A DNA stretch of 64,000 bases from RUG14300 sp964391805 (GCA_964391805.1 CAYMNK010000003.1:128971-192970); one strand, 5' to 3'; positions 52,736-61,054 are shown, counted from the stretch's first letter. The notes: generated from the letters alone by a model not told the origin. Numbers and translations are program-made.

Positions 52736-54531
52736 ACCGCACCTCCTTTTCGAGCGCTCGATATCGATGTGAAAAAATCTTTGTCAACAACATTCGATTT
52801 TTCAGCATTTGTTTCTATCGCAGATTTACGCGATATTCCATATGCTAAGATATCCATAGATTTTTGACTAAGTTTATGTTTTCTGTCATATGAATAAAAA
52901 CCGTTTTGTTCTTGTTCAATATCATATAACTGTGTATAACATAATCCGCTTATATACGGATTATCAAGTATACAACCGATAAGTTTTAAGTACTCCGCAA
53001 CAAATGCGTCTTCGCCATTCAGCTTAGTATATCCCCACGCATCGATTTCGCTTACAGCCCGTGCGCCGGTATCGGGAGAGAACGCTATTCCACCGATTTC
53101 GCTTGCATTAACAGGCGTACCCAAAGGATATCGCAATTCACATTCTCCGACAGAATCATCCGCATATAACATAGGTATCTCTAATACACCCTTGCCGATG
53201 TCGGCAATACGTTTGGAAACGGTATCTGCATTGTCATAACAATGGAAATCGTATATATCTGTATAACGGCCGTGAAAACCTCCGCTTACGTCTACACACG
53301 GACGGGTGCTATCCAATATTTTAGTTACACTATAAACCGCTTCTATGAACCTTACATCGCGTACGCGTCTTGCATCATCTAAATCGCACCAAGTTTCGTT
53401 AAGCGGACACCAAGTTATTATCGAGGGGTGATTAAAATCTCTTTCGACGGCTTCGCTCCACTCTCCGATAAAGGTTCCCAAGCCCGAAATATCACTGTAT
53501 CGCATTCCCCAGCTGGGAAATTCCCCCCATACGATAAATCCTAATTTGTCACAGTAATATAGATAGCGCGGATCGAAAAGTTTTTGATGCAGTCTTGCTC
53601 CGTTAAAACCGAGTTTTTGTGCCGTTTGAATATCGAAAATAAATTCCTCATCCGTTCCTGTATAATTACCATGTGCATAATAGCCTTGATCTAATACAAG
53701 CCTTTGGAATACACTTCGACCGTTAAGCATAAATTTATAGCCGTCATAACAAACACTACGCAGACCAAAATAAGAATGGACTTCGTCATCTCCGTATTTT
53801 ATAATCACATCGTATAAGTTCCCCTCGTTGATATCCCAAGGATGTTTTTCGGATAGGGGAATTTTGAATATGTACTCATGTTTAACCATTTTTTCGGCAA
53901 AACCGACCAATCGTCCCTCATAATACACATTAATACCGATATTACCTTCCGTATTTATACGAACTTTTGCGTTAAGGGAACATTTATCGAAATCTGGTTC
54001 GAAATGTATGGATTCGATATAATTACACGGAGTTTTTTCAAGCCAAACCGATTGCCAAATACCTGTACACTTGGTGTAAAAACAACCATAGGAATACCCT
54101 TTTGCACTTTGCTTACCACTCGGAGTGTTGGCAGAAACATCGTTATGAATAATTACCGTTATACGATTATCACCCACCATGCACAACTTGGCAATATCTA
54201 CATCGAAAGGTGTATAACCACCACTATGAGAACATGCATATTTGCCGTTAATATATACGGATGCTTGATAGTTTACAGCACCGAAATGTAAAACCAACCT
54301 CCCTTCAAGATCGGACTCGTCAATACTAATCAACCGAGAATAAGAAACCGTATCGGGTACGGCTCTACCGATTCCTGACAGTTCACTTTCGGGACAATAC
54401 GGAACTACTATCTTTTCTGAAAGATCGCTTTCAAGTTTATCGCAAGCATCACAGGCTTCAAATTGCCATAATCCATTCAACAAGCGATAATCTTTTCTTG
54501 CGAAATTCGGGGTAGGATGTTTGTCAAGCAT
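52732..54531 (-). CDS. GH2-family beta-glycosidase, cytoplasmic
   Basis: 599 residues from the ATG at 54531 (AGAGGA upstream; the TTG six bases earlier is not needed). No signal peptide. Sugar-binding jelly roll ~1-165 (N-G-L-W-Q-F, G-G-Y-T-P-F-D-V-D-I), Ig-like domain ~170-255, barrel ~260-590. The acid/base is the Glu of W-C-P-L-N-E-T-W (~375) and the nucleophile the Glu of S-E-I-G-G-I-A-F (~473). Subfamily specificity (galactose, glucuronate, mannose, arabinose) cannot be decided by eye. First gene of the locus, next to the divergent regulator. Confidence 0.92.
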   Translation of the reverse strand: MLDKHPTPNFARKDYRLLNGLWQFEACDACDKLESDLSEKIVVPYCPESELSGIGRAVPDTVSYSRLISIDESDLEGRLVLHFGAVNYQASVYINGKYACSHSGGYTPFDVDIAKLCMVGDNRITVIIHNDVSANTPSGKQSAKGYSYGCFYTKCTGIWQSVWLEKTPCNYIESIHFEPDFDKCSLNAKVRINTEGNIGINVYYEGRLVGFAEKMVKHEYIFKIPLSEKHPWDINEGNLYDVIIKYGDDEVHSYFGLRSVCYDGYKFMLNGRSVFQRLVLDQGYYAHGNYTGTDEEFIFDIQTAQKLGFNGARLHQKLFDPRYLYYCDKLGFIVWGEFPSWGMRYSDISGLGTFIGEWSEAVERDFNHPSIITWCPLNETWCDLDDARRVRDVRFIEAVYSVTKILDSTRPCVDVSGGFHGRYTDIYDFHCYDNADTVSKRIADIGKGVLEIPMLYADDSVGECELRYPLGTPVNASEIGGIAFSPDTGARAVSEIDAWGYTKLNGEDAFVAEYLKLIGCILDNPYISGLCYTQLYDIEQEQNGFYSYDRKHKLSQKSMDILAYGISRKSAIETNAEKSNVVDKDFFTSISSARKGGAV

Positions 54532-54578
54532 AATCAATTCCTCTGTTGTATGGGGATATTTTATTCCCTTACATATTA

Positions 54579-54607
54579 ATCATAACATCTAAAAGCCTCA
54601 AAATCAA
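54579..54607 (-). promoter_or_regulatory. Promoter of the GH2-permease operon
   Basis: On the minus strand TTGATT (54602-54607), 17 bp, TATGAT (54579-54584). Confidence 0.75.
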
Positions 54608-54621
54608 TAGGGGGTACCTTG

Positions 54622-54699
54622 CCAATATTTGGGTTTCTTTTTGCACTCGTTTTCCATTATTTGGAATCGATGGCTATTTTTTGTAATTCCACAATTTGG
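54622..54699. promoter_or_regulatory. CCAnnnTTTGG boxes between GH2 and regulator genes, copy 2
   Basis: CCAATATTTGG (54622), CCATTATTTGG (54654) and CCACAATTTGG (54689). The first two are 32 bases apart, and 14 bases separate the first from the GH2 -35, exactly as at 50749-50791. The sequence after the first box (TTTCTTTTTG) is also shared. The third box is 25 bases upstream of the regulator's own -35. Confidence 0.8.
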
Positions 54700-54724
54700 T
54701 TTCGATTACTTCTTTTTAAAATGC

Positions 54725-54753
54725 TTGCAATAATGACAGAAATAGTGTATTCT
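54725..54753 (+). promoter_or_regulatory. Promoter of the ArsR-HTH regulator gene
   Basis: TTGCAA, 17 bp, TATTCT, about 55 bases before the start codon. Confidence 0.7.
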
Positions 54754-54807
54754 AATAGTAACAAACAACCTAATTAATATCCATATAATAATACGGAGGA
54801 TTCACAT

Positions 54808-55755
54808 ATGAGCGACATACTTAATCCCGATAAGGTCATTACCCTAAATGTAACAAACGAAGCAGACCATCAGCATATTTTAAAGATATCGCATGCTTTG
54901 TCCGTCCCCGAAAGGTTGAAGGTCTTGCAATGTATTCTTAAAAAATCGATGTCGTTGGCTCAAATACAGGAAAAGCTAAATTTGCCAATGACGAGCATAC
55001 ATAGACATGTCAATACACTACAAGAAGCCGGACTTATCTATATTACTTATGCTCCGGGTATCAAGAGCCATATGAAATTCTGTTCGCAAGCAACAGTCGG
55101 ATTCACCATATCTATGGAAAACGAAAAAGATAATTCCGAGAAAAATGAGGTTACCATTGAAATGCCTGTCGGAATGTTTTCACATTGTCACGTTTCCGCA
55201 CCATGCGGAATGCTCTCCTCTACAGGTAGATTGATACCTTATGATGACCCTTCTGTATTTTTCTCACCACAAAGAATGCAGGCGGAAATACTATGGTTCG
55301 ATAAGGGATTTATTTGCTATAACTTTCCTCTACCAAAGAAAATTAAAAAGTTTGATGAACTTGAATTTTCATTCGAAATATGTTCGGAAACTATGTATTA
55401 TAACAACAAGTGGCCAAGCGATATCACGCTTTTTGTAAATGATATCGAACTTACAACTTTTACTTCTCCCGGTGATTTCGGCGGAAGAAGAGGTAAATAT
55501 ACACCTGAATTTTGGCCACTCACAAGCACTCAATACGGTCTACTCAAAACACTAAGGATAAATAAACGTGGAGTATTTCTCGATAATGAATTAAAAAACG
55601 ATAAGGTCAATCTTAGTACTCTTCAACTCAATGCACGTGATGCAATTAAATTTAAAATAGGGATTAAAGAAGATGCGGAATATATAGGAGGAATCAATTT
55701 ATTTGGTAAAAATTTCGGTGATTTTCCGCAAGCAATAAAAATGACTGTTAGATAA
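54808..55755 (+). CDS. Transcriptional regulator with ArsR-type HTH and large C-terminal domain
   Basis: 315 residues; GGAGGA upstream. The N-terminal winged helix reads A-L-S-V-P-E-R-L-K-V-L-Q-C-I-L (~30-44), then S-L-A-Q-I-Q-E-K-L-N-L-P-M-T-S-I-H-R-H-V-N-T-L-Q-E-A-G-L-I (~49-77), typical of ArsR/GntR-like HTH. No ArsR metal-box Cys is seen. The C-terminal ~190 residues are beta-rich (C-G-M-L-S-S-T-G-R-L-I-P-Y-D-D-P, D-I-T-L-F-V-N-D-I-E-L, T-P-E-F-W-P-L-T-S-T-Q-Y-G) and suggest a jelly roll that binds sugar. Divergent from the GH2 operon; the likely user of the CCAnnnTTTGG boxes. Box placement upstream of -35 suggests activation. Confidence 0.82.
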   Translation: MSDILNPDKVITLNVTNEADHQHILKISHALSVPERLKVLQCILKKSMSLAQIQEKLNLPMTSIHRHVNTLQEAGLIYITYAPGIKSHMKFCSQATVGFTISMENEKDNSEKNEVTIEMPVGMFSHCHVSAPCGMLSSTGRLIPYDDPSVFFSPQRMQAEILWFDKGFICYNFPLPKKIKKFDELEFSFEICSETMYYNNKWPSDITLFVNDIELTTFTSPGDFGGRRGKYTPEFWPLTSTQYGLLKTLRINKRGVFLDNELKNDKVNLSTLQLNARDAIKFKIGIKEDAEYIGGINLFGKNFGDFPQAIKMTVR

Positions 55756-55802
55756 TAAAGCCCTTTCAAAATGATAAATAACAACATATTATAAAATCGC
55801 AG

Positions 55803-55821
55803 TGGCGATTGTTAATCGCCA
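55803..55821 (+). terminator. Short perfect hairpin after the regulator gene
   Basis: TGGCGATT / AATCGCCA with a 3-base loop. There is no good T run, so termination is uncertain. Confidence 0.45.
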
Positions 55822-55829
55822 TCTCCTTG

Positions 55830-55929
55830 TTAGGGTAAGTGCAAGCGACCAATCATGTCATTCTGAGCGAAGGGTGACAACCCGAAGTCGAACCCGGTAG
55901 GGCAATGCGTAGCATTGGAATCTTAATCC
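55830..55929 (+). repeat. Dispersed intergenic repeat, copy D
   Basis: TAGGGTAAG ... CATGTCATTCTGAGCGAAGG ... GAAGTCGAACCCG ... GCGTAGCATTGG ... TCTTAATCC. Faces copy E, about 45 bases away. Confidence 0.85.
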
Positions 55930-55972
55930 AAATTATAAAAGCTGGTATAATAACAACAACCTATCGTTACCG

Positions 55973-56047
55973 TCCAAGATACTGCTCGGTTACACCTCGC
56001 ACTGCTTTGCAATTCGACTACGCTTACGCTACGCTCAGTATGACATG
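55973..56047 (-). repeat. Dispersed intergenic repeat, copy E (inverse)
   Basis: CAAGATACTGCTCGG ... CTCGCACTGCTTTGC ... TTCGACTACGCT ... GCTCAGTATGACATG. The rest of the 55756-56334 gap shows no gene. Confidence 0.85.
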
Positions 56048-56131
56048 TCACTTTTTTTAACAATGAATTAAAACCAAACAAATAGAAATAGATTACAAAA
56101 CCCGCAGAATAGGTGAACCGCAAGAAAAGTC

Positions 56132-56160
56132 TTGATTCCATAATTCGAATATGGTATAAT
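56132..56160 (+). promoter_or_regulatory. Possible promoter of the TIR-methyltransferase gene
   Basis: TTGATT, 17 bp, TATAAT, which gives a long (~165-base) leader. Confidence 0.55.
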
Positions 56161-56334
56161 TTAGGTGATTACGTGAATATTTTTACAAATAGTTCAAATA
56201 ACAATGGCGTGTATCGTTCTCTAAATAATTTGTTTTGAGAATATATCACTTTGTCAACACTAACCGTATAAAAATATTACATTGAAGATAGCGTATTTAT
56301 AACAATTACACTATCGACAAGCAAGGAGACTAAT

Positions 56335-57693
56335 ATGGCTGATAGCGTATACGAGGTATTTATATCTTTTAAAAACAGAGACTTTGACGGAAATCCGTCG
56401 GTAGACAGTCGCATAGCCGAACAACTTTACCAAGAATTTATGAACCATGGTATTTCGGCATTTTTCAGCAATGTCAAATTGCTCGAACTTGGTGCCGCCG
56501 CCTACAAATCGTCTATCGAAAAAGCAATGGATACCGCAAAAATAATGATAGTCATCGGTAGCGAACCGTCATATTTAGATACTGAATGGGTTACCTATGA
56601 AAGGGATTCTTTCCATAACGATATTTTGTCCGGTCTTAAAAAAGATGCATGTATCATTCCGTATCTCGGTAACTTCGAAGGTTCTAAAATTCCGCGCAGT
56701 TTACGTGGTTACGAAACCTTTTCGTTGACGAATCACACTCCCGCGGATGTCGTACGCTTTGCAATCAATTTTTTAAACAAATCAAAGGTGCAACAAGTCG
56801 GAGAAGCAAGGGAACGTTCGCTATCAACAGGCAAAATTGCTTCCACCTATAAGCCCGATGCTGGCAAGGAATTTCGCCGTCTACGTATACAAGCTAAGAA
56901 CACTCGTCCCGCCGATATGCCCGCAATTGACTATGTATTGGATAAACTTAACAAGAAGGATATCAAAATACTCGATGTAGGCTGTGCATACGGATTTGTT
57001 ACGCACGATAGATTCGCGTCTATCGAAGGAGCGTTCACGGTAGGAGTTGACGTTAACGAAGCTTGTCTTAATTACGCAAAGGAGCATAATGCTTCCGATA
57101 ATATGGTTTTCGAATATTTACAACTCGAATCGGAAAATTTAGAAGATGAGTTATACGCAATAATGGACAAATATTCGATAGAAAATTTCGACATAATATT
57201 TGCTTCATTGGTAATACACCACCTTAAAAATCCCAATAAATTTCTCAAAAGGTTACGTAGATTCCTTAACAAAGACGGCTACATTATCATAAGAGGTTCG
57301 GACGACGGAAGCGTATTGAGCATAAACGATGACGGCTTGGTTCAAAAAATCATCGACTTACACCTATCAACCGAAGGAATTTCAGATAGAGCCAACGGTC
57401 GCAAAATATATTCGCAACTTATCAGTTCGGGCTATAAGAATATCAAAATGATGAACTATGTCAAAGATATATCGGGACTCGATATAGATGAGCGCAACGA
57501 CATATTCGAAGAACGCTTTGCATATAGACGTAATTATTTAAAAACGCTATGCGATCGCAATCCTTACGATATGGAAAAACGCAATAATTTGGATTATATG
57601 GATTTTGCTCTCGAATGTTTGGAAAACAAGTTTTCAGAAGAACAATTTTGGTATTGTGAAATAGATTTCGTAGGAGTCGCTCAAAAGAAGTAA
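56335..57693 (+). CDS. TIR domain fused to a SAM-dependent methyltransferase
   Basis: 452 residues, AAGGAG upstream. Residues ~5-150 form a TIR domain: Y-E-V-F-I-S-F-K-N-R-D (~6-16), G-I-S-A-F-F-S (~45), A-A-A-Y-K-S-S-I-E-K-A-M (~57-68), I-M-I-V-I-G-S (~73), W-V-T-Y-E (~86) and I-I-P-Y-L (~105). A linker of ~50 leads to a Rossmann methyltransferase (~205-345): motif I I-L-D-V-G-C-A-Y-G-F-V, acidic end of strand 2 V-G-V-D-V-N, and F-D-I-I-F-A-S-L-V-I-H-H-L. About 100 helical residues follow. At the site where NADase TIRs carry the catalytic Glu I read Y-K-S-S-I-E, so activity is uncertain. No signal peptide or membrane segment. Confidence 0.85.
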   Translation: MADSVYEVFISFKNRDFDGNPSVDSRIAEQLYQEFMNHGISAFFSNVKLLELGAAAYKSSIEKAMDTAKIMIVIGSEPSYLDTEWVTYERDSFHNDILSGLKKDACIIPYLGNFEGSKIPRSLRGYETFSLTNHTPADVVRFAINFLNKSKVQQVGEARERSLSTGKIASTYKPDAGKEFRRLRIQAKNTRPADMPAIDYVLDKLNKKDIKILDVGCAYGFVTHDRFASIEGAFTVGVDVNEACLNYAKEHNASDNMVFEYLQLESENLEDELYAIMDKYSIENFDIIFASLVIHHLKNPNKFLKRLRRFLNKDGYIIIRGSDDGSVLSINDDGLVQKIIDLHLSTEGISDRANGRKIYSQLISSGYKNIKMMNYVKDISGLDIDERNDIFEERFAYRRNYLKTLCDRNPYDMEKRNNLDYMDFALECLENKFSEEQFWYCEIDFVGVAQKK

Positions 57694-57890
57694 AATAAAG
57701 AACAACCAATATATGGATATCTTTTATAAAAATGTTTCACGATAAACATTGGCGGACTTTTTGATTTTATTTGTGGCTAAGTCGGTTAGATTTCTGTTCT
57801 CACACATAGGTTGTAATTTAAGAAAACAATATTAAACTATTATTACCCATATATGAGAATATCGTAAACATTTTTTGTGGGAGTTTGATA

Positions 57891-58517
57891 ATGAATAATA
57901 AAAAATGTAACAAATACAAACATATAGTTTTTGATCTTGACGGAACTCTAATAGATAGCGAGGACCTTTTTATATCCACACTCAAGGAAAGTCTAATCAA
58001 TTTCAGTTTACCTATAGACGAGAATATCAATAAGGCATTCGGAATGTCGGGTGACGATATCGGTAAAATGCTAAAAATCCCTGCGGAAATCGGTAAGGAT
58101 TTTTCTTTGTATTGGTATCTTAAAATGTGCAAATCTACCGAATTCAAGGATACATATAGAGCTTTATCTGCTTTAAAAGATGCAGGATATACCATTGGAA
58201 TAGTGAGTTCAAGAGATTCTTTTCTTGTTAAAGACGCATTATCGAGAGAAAGGTTCGCGACCTTTATCGATATTATTTATGAATCGGAAAAAACAGGAAA
58301 GTATAAACCCGATCCCGCTCCGCTAATAGCATATCTTGAGGATTACAAATTAAAAAAGAGCGAACTTTTATATATAGGAGATCTTATAACCGATAAACAA
58401 TGCGCTGACAGCGCAGGTGTCGATTTTGCTTATGCCGGTTGGGGTTGGAAAGATAAACATACTAACGAGGCATTGACTTTTCACACTTTTGACGAGATGT
58501 TGGAGTATTTAGTATAA
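57891..58517 (+). CDS. HAD-superfamily phosphatase (phosphoglycolate phosphatase-like)
   Basis: 208 residues; GTGGGAG lies 7 bases before the ATG at 57891. Motif I F-D-L-D-G-T-L-I-D-S (~13-22) with the nucleophile Asp; motif II V-S-S-R-D-S (~99), with Ser; motif III Lys in K-P-D-P-A-P-L (~140); motif IV Y-I-G-D-L-I-T-D (~160). A four-helix cap lies between I and II. Members hydrolyse small phosphate esters; the substrate is unknown. It follows the TIR-methyltransferase gene by ~200 bases with no obvious link. Confidence 0.92.
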   Translation: MNNKKCNKYKHIVFDLDGTLIDSEDLFISTLKESLINFSLPIDENINKAFGMSGDDIGKMLKIPAEIGKDFSLYWYLKMCKSTEFKDTYRALSALKDAGYTIGIVSSRDSFLVKDALSRERFATFIDIIYESEKTGKYKPDPAPLIAYLEDYKLKKSELLYIGDLITDKQCADSAGVDFAYAGWGWKDKHTNEALTFHTFDEMLEYLV

Positions 58518-58520
58518 GTA

Positions 58521-58592
58521 AGGATTTTAGATCCTGCAAGGCTGAGCCTTGCACTGCTCCGCAATTCGACTACGCTAAAGCTCAGTATGACA
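58521..58592 (-). repeat. Dispersed intergenic repeat, copy F (inverse)
   Basis: AGATCCTGC ... CTTGCACTGCTCCGC ... TTCGACTACGCTAAAGCTCAGTATGACAT. Confidence 0.82.
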
Positions 58593-58618
58593 TATTTAAT
58601 TAGCCCTTTTCATCTGCC

Positions 58619-58691
58619 GTCATACTGAGCGAAGGTCAACAGACCGAAGTCGAACCCGACAGGGCGACGCATTGCGTCGGTATCTAAATCC
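58619..58691 (+). repeat. Dispersed intergenic repeat, copy G
   Basis: GTCATACTGAGCGAAGGTC ... GAAGTCGAACCCGACAGGGCGACGC ... GCGTCGGTATCTAAATCC. Confidence 0.85.
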
Positions 58692-58732
58692 TTGTTAATA
58701 ATGATATCGTACAATCAACTGCTCATTAACCA

Positions 58733-58806
58733 TCCAAGATACTGCTCGGTTTCACCTCGCACTGCTCCGCAGTTCGACTACGCTAAAGCTTTGCTCAGTA
58801 TGACGG
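58733..58806 (-). repeat. Dispersed intergenic repeat, copy H (inverse)
   Basis: TCCAAGATACTGCTCGG ... CTCGCACTGCTCCGCAG ... TTCGACTACGCTAAAGC ... GCTCAGTATGAC. Three copies fill almost the whole 58518-58832 gap. Confidence 0.85.
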
Positions 58807-58832
58807 ATAACACTTATTTTTAAAATGATAAT

Positions 58833-58994
58833 TTAGAATACCCTAACCGCCAATAGAGCATAAGCCACTACATTTAATGCACCTAATCCCCACATGGTCA
58901 GACTTAAAATATTCTTTCGACGTTGCTTGCGTTTTACAATATATTCGGTTTCTACTGCCTTTCCTTCTACTTCTTTAATTCCGTAATAATCCAT
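58833..58994 (-). CDS. Small membrane protein (53 aa)
   Basis: The start at 58994 follows AGGAAGG. The N-terminal half is charged (Y-I-V-K-R-K-Q-R-R-K-N-I); the C-terminal half is one membrane helix (L-S-L-T-M-W-G-L-G-A-L-N-V-V-A-Y-A-L-L-A-V). No family known to me. Confidence 0.6.
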   Translation of the reverse strand: MDYYGIKEVEGKAVETEYIVKRKQRRKNILSLTMWGLGALNVVAYALLAVRVF

Positions 58995-59083
58995 TTCACA
59001 CCTTCCTGTATATTGTATATGTTCCAATCTATCCAATTATGCTAAAACTTAATCAATTAATAATATAAATCGCTTTACGAGCC

Positions 59084-59113
59084 TTGCGTACACCTCTCTT
59101 TTTGTGATATAAT
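59084..59113 (+). promoter_or_regulatory. Promoter of the flavoprotein gene at 59134
   Basis: TTGCGT, 18 bp, extended -10 TGATATAAT; the ribosome binding site GGAGG follows within 10 bases, so the leader is very short. Confidence 0.72.
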
Positions 59114-59133
59114 AGCGAACGGAGGGTTATAAT

Positions 59134-60516
59134 ATGATAAATTATGACGTTGTTATTATAGGTGCCGGTCCCGGCGGAATATTCTCTGCATACGAATTGA
59201 GCGAAACTACCAATCTCAAGATTGCCGTTATCGATTCGGGGAACGCTTTGAACGGCCGTAAATGCCCCATTGACGGTAAAAAAGTCAAAACATGTGCTAA
59301 GTGTAAAACATGTGCAATTATGCAAGGTTTCGGCGGAGCGGGCGCTTTTTCGGACGGAAAATATAATATTACAAACCAATTCGGCGGTAATTTACACGAA
59401 TATATAGGTAAAGAGCAAGCACTTGAACTCATGCGCTATGTGGACGGTATCAATCTATCTTTCGGCGGTGAGGGTACTAAATTATACTCAAACGTAAATA
59501 CCGTATTTAAGAAAAAGTGTCTCGAAGTAGGTTTACACTTATTGGATGCAGATGTAAGACATTTAGGTACAGATATTAACTATGTTGTATTACAAAACAT
59601 CTATGATCATCTCAAGAAAAAGGTTGATTTCTATTTTTTAGATCCGGTAACAGATATACAAATTGATAGCGACGGTAAATATATAGTCAAATCCAAAAAG
59701 AACGAATTTATTTCCGAGTACTGCATTATTTCGGTTGGTAGAAGCGGTAGTAAATGGATGGAGACCATTTGCGAGCGTCTTGATATAGAAAAGTCCTCCT
59801 CGAGAGTAGATATCGGAGTTAGAGTCGAACTTCCTGCCGATATTTTCGCACCTCTTACCGATCAATTATACGAAAGTAAAATAGTATATCGCACCAGTAA
59901 ATATCAAGACCTTGTACGCACTTTCTGTATGAATCCACATGGAATAGTAGTTAACGAAAATACTAACGGAATTGTTACAGTCAACGGACATAGCTTCGAA
60001 GACAAAAATAAACACACCGATAATACAAATTTTGCATTATTGGTATCTAAAAACTTTTCCGAACCTTTTAAAGATAGTAACGGATACGGTGAAAGTATTG
60101 CAAGACTTTCTAATATGCTTGGCGGTGGCGTAATGGTTCAACGTTTCGGCGATTTAATCAGGGGTAGACGTAGCACTCCGAGCCGTATTGCCGAGAGTTT
60201 TCTAATTCCTACACTATCGGCAACCCCCGGTGATTTAAGTTTGGTGATACCTAAAAGAATTTTGGATGATATCATCGAAATGATCTATGCTCTCGATAAA
60301 ATTGCACCGGGAACGGCAAATGACGAAACTCTATTGTACGGTGTTGAGGTAAAGTTCTATAACATGCAAGTAGAATTAAGTAAGGACCTCGAAACGAAAC
60401 ATAAAGGATTATACGTAATCGGTGACGGTAGCGGTGTTACACACTCATTGTCACACGCATCTGCAAGCGGGATTTATGTCGCAAGACACATCGCATCGGT
60501 ATCTAAAATCCACTAA
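59134..60516 (+). CDS. FAD-dependent oxidoreductase (COG2509-like)
   Basis: 460 residues. The FAD dinucleotide fold is D-V-V-I-I-G-A-G-P-G-G-I-F-S-A-Y-E-L (~5-22). A cysteine patch C-P-I-D-G-K-K-V-K-T-C-A-K-C-K-T-C (~44-60) and G-F-G-G-A-G-A-F-S-D-G-K (~65-76) are hallmarks of this family, annotated only as FAD-dependent dehydrogenase or NAD(P)/FAD-dependent oxidoreductase. G-R-S-G-S-K-W (~203) and the FAD-closing G-L-Y-V-I-G-D-G-S-G-V-T-H-S (~427-440) follow. Cytoplasmic. The reaction is unknown; the four cysteines might bind a metal or Fe-S centre. Single gene with its own promoter. Confidence 0.88.
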   Translation: MINYDVVIIGAGPGGIFSAYELSETTNLKIAVIDSGNALNGRKCPIDGKKVKTCAKCKTCAIMQGFGGAGAFSDGKYNITNQFGGNLHEYIGKEQALELMRYVDGINLSFGGEGTKLYSNVNTVFKKKCLEVGLHLLDADVRHLGTDINYVVLQNIYDHLKKKVDFYFLDPVTDIQIDSDGKYIVKSKKNEFISEYCIISVGRSGSKWMETICERLDIEKSSSRVDIGVRVELPADIFAPLTDQLYESKIVYRTSKYQDLVRTFCMNPHGIVVNENTNGIVTVNGHSFEDKNKHTDNTNFALLVSKNFSEPFKDSNGYGESIARLSNMLGGGVMVQRFGDLIRGRRSTPSRIAESFLIPTLSATPGDLSLVIPKRILDDIIEMIYALDKIAPGTANDETLLYGVEVKFYNMQVELSKDLETKHKGLYVIGDGSGVTHSLSHASASGIYVARHIASVSKIH

Positions 60517-60711
60517 AGATCCGCTAAAAAAACAAAAAAAGCAAATATACTATTGATACTTTTGATATAAAAGTATATAATTAAGTAAATCTATATGAAT
60601 TAGACCAAGAAAAATGAAAAACTGTTTAATTTCAACTTGCGAAATATAATAGGATAATCGATTTTCTAAATAATGTGGTCAACAAGCAAATAATACAGGA
60701 GGTGTAAGCTA

Positions 60712-60996
60712 ATGTTTGAACAATATAAACATTCGAAAATGATTGCAGTTTTGGTAATTATTTTAATTTTAGCTTCCATCCTTATAGCGTTTTTACCACA
60801 TTCTCACGAAGGTATAGACTCTGACTGCCCTATTTGTGCGATAATAGAAAATTCTCACAGTATATTTACTGCATTTTGTTTACTTACAGTCTTTTATCAA
60901 CTAATAAATAAATATCACCTATTTGAAATAAATTATAATTTATCATCAACACGCGATAATACTCTAATCGGATTAAAAGTGCTTCTTTTGAATTAA
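60712..60996 (+). CDS. Small membrane protein with H-S-H / C-P-I-C motif
   Basis: 94 residues; AGGAGGT upstream. TM1 ~9-28 (M-I-A-V-L-V-I-I-L-I-L-A-S-I-L-I), then an outside loop P-H-S-H-E-G-I-D-S-D-C-P-I-C-A-I-I-E-N-S-H (~29-49) able to bind a metal ion, then TM2 ~51-66. First gene of a four-gene unit with an ABC ATPase, an FtsX-like permease with a His-rich loop and a C-P-F-C lipoprotein. I recognise no named family; the shared His/Cys content suggests metal handling. Confidence 0.72.
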   Translation: MFEQYKHSKMIAVLVIILILASILIAFLPHSHEGIDSDCPICAIIENSHSIFTAFCLLTVFYQLINKYHLFEINYNLSSTRDNTLIGLKVLLLN

Positions 60997-61054
60997 GAAT
61001 TATTTTTGTTTGTCAAAAAAATAAAACTTAATATACGAAAGGAGTTCACTATAT

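Noticed and set aside
56335..57693. Complete TIR-based defence operon (Thoeris or CBASS)
   Set aside because: No ThsA/SIR2-SLOG, cyclase or other effector gene is adjacent; the following HAD gene is separated by ~200 bases and is a common housekeeping type.
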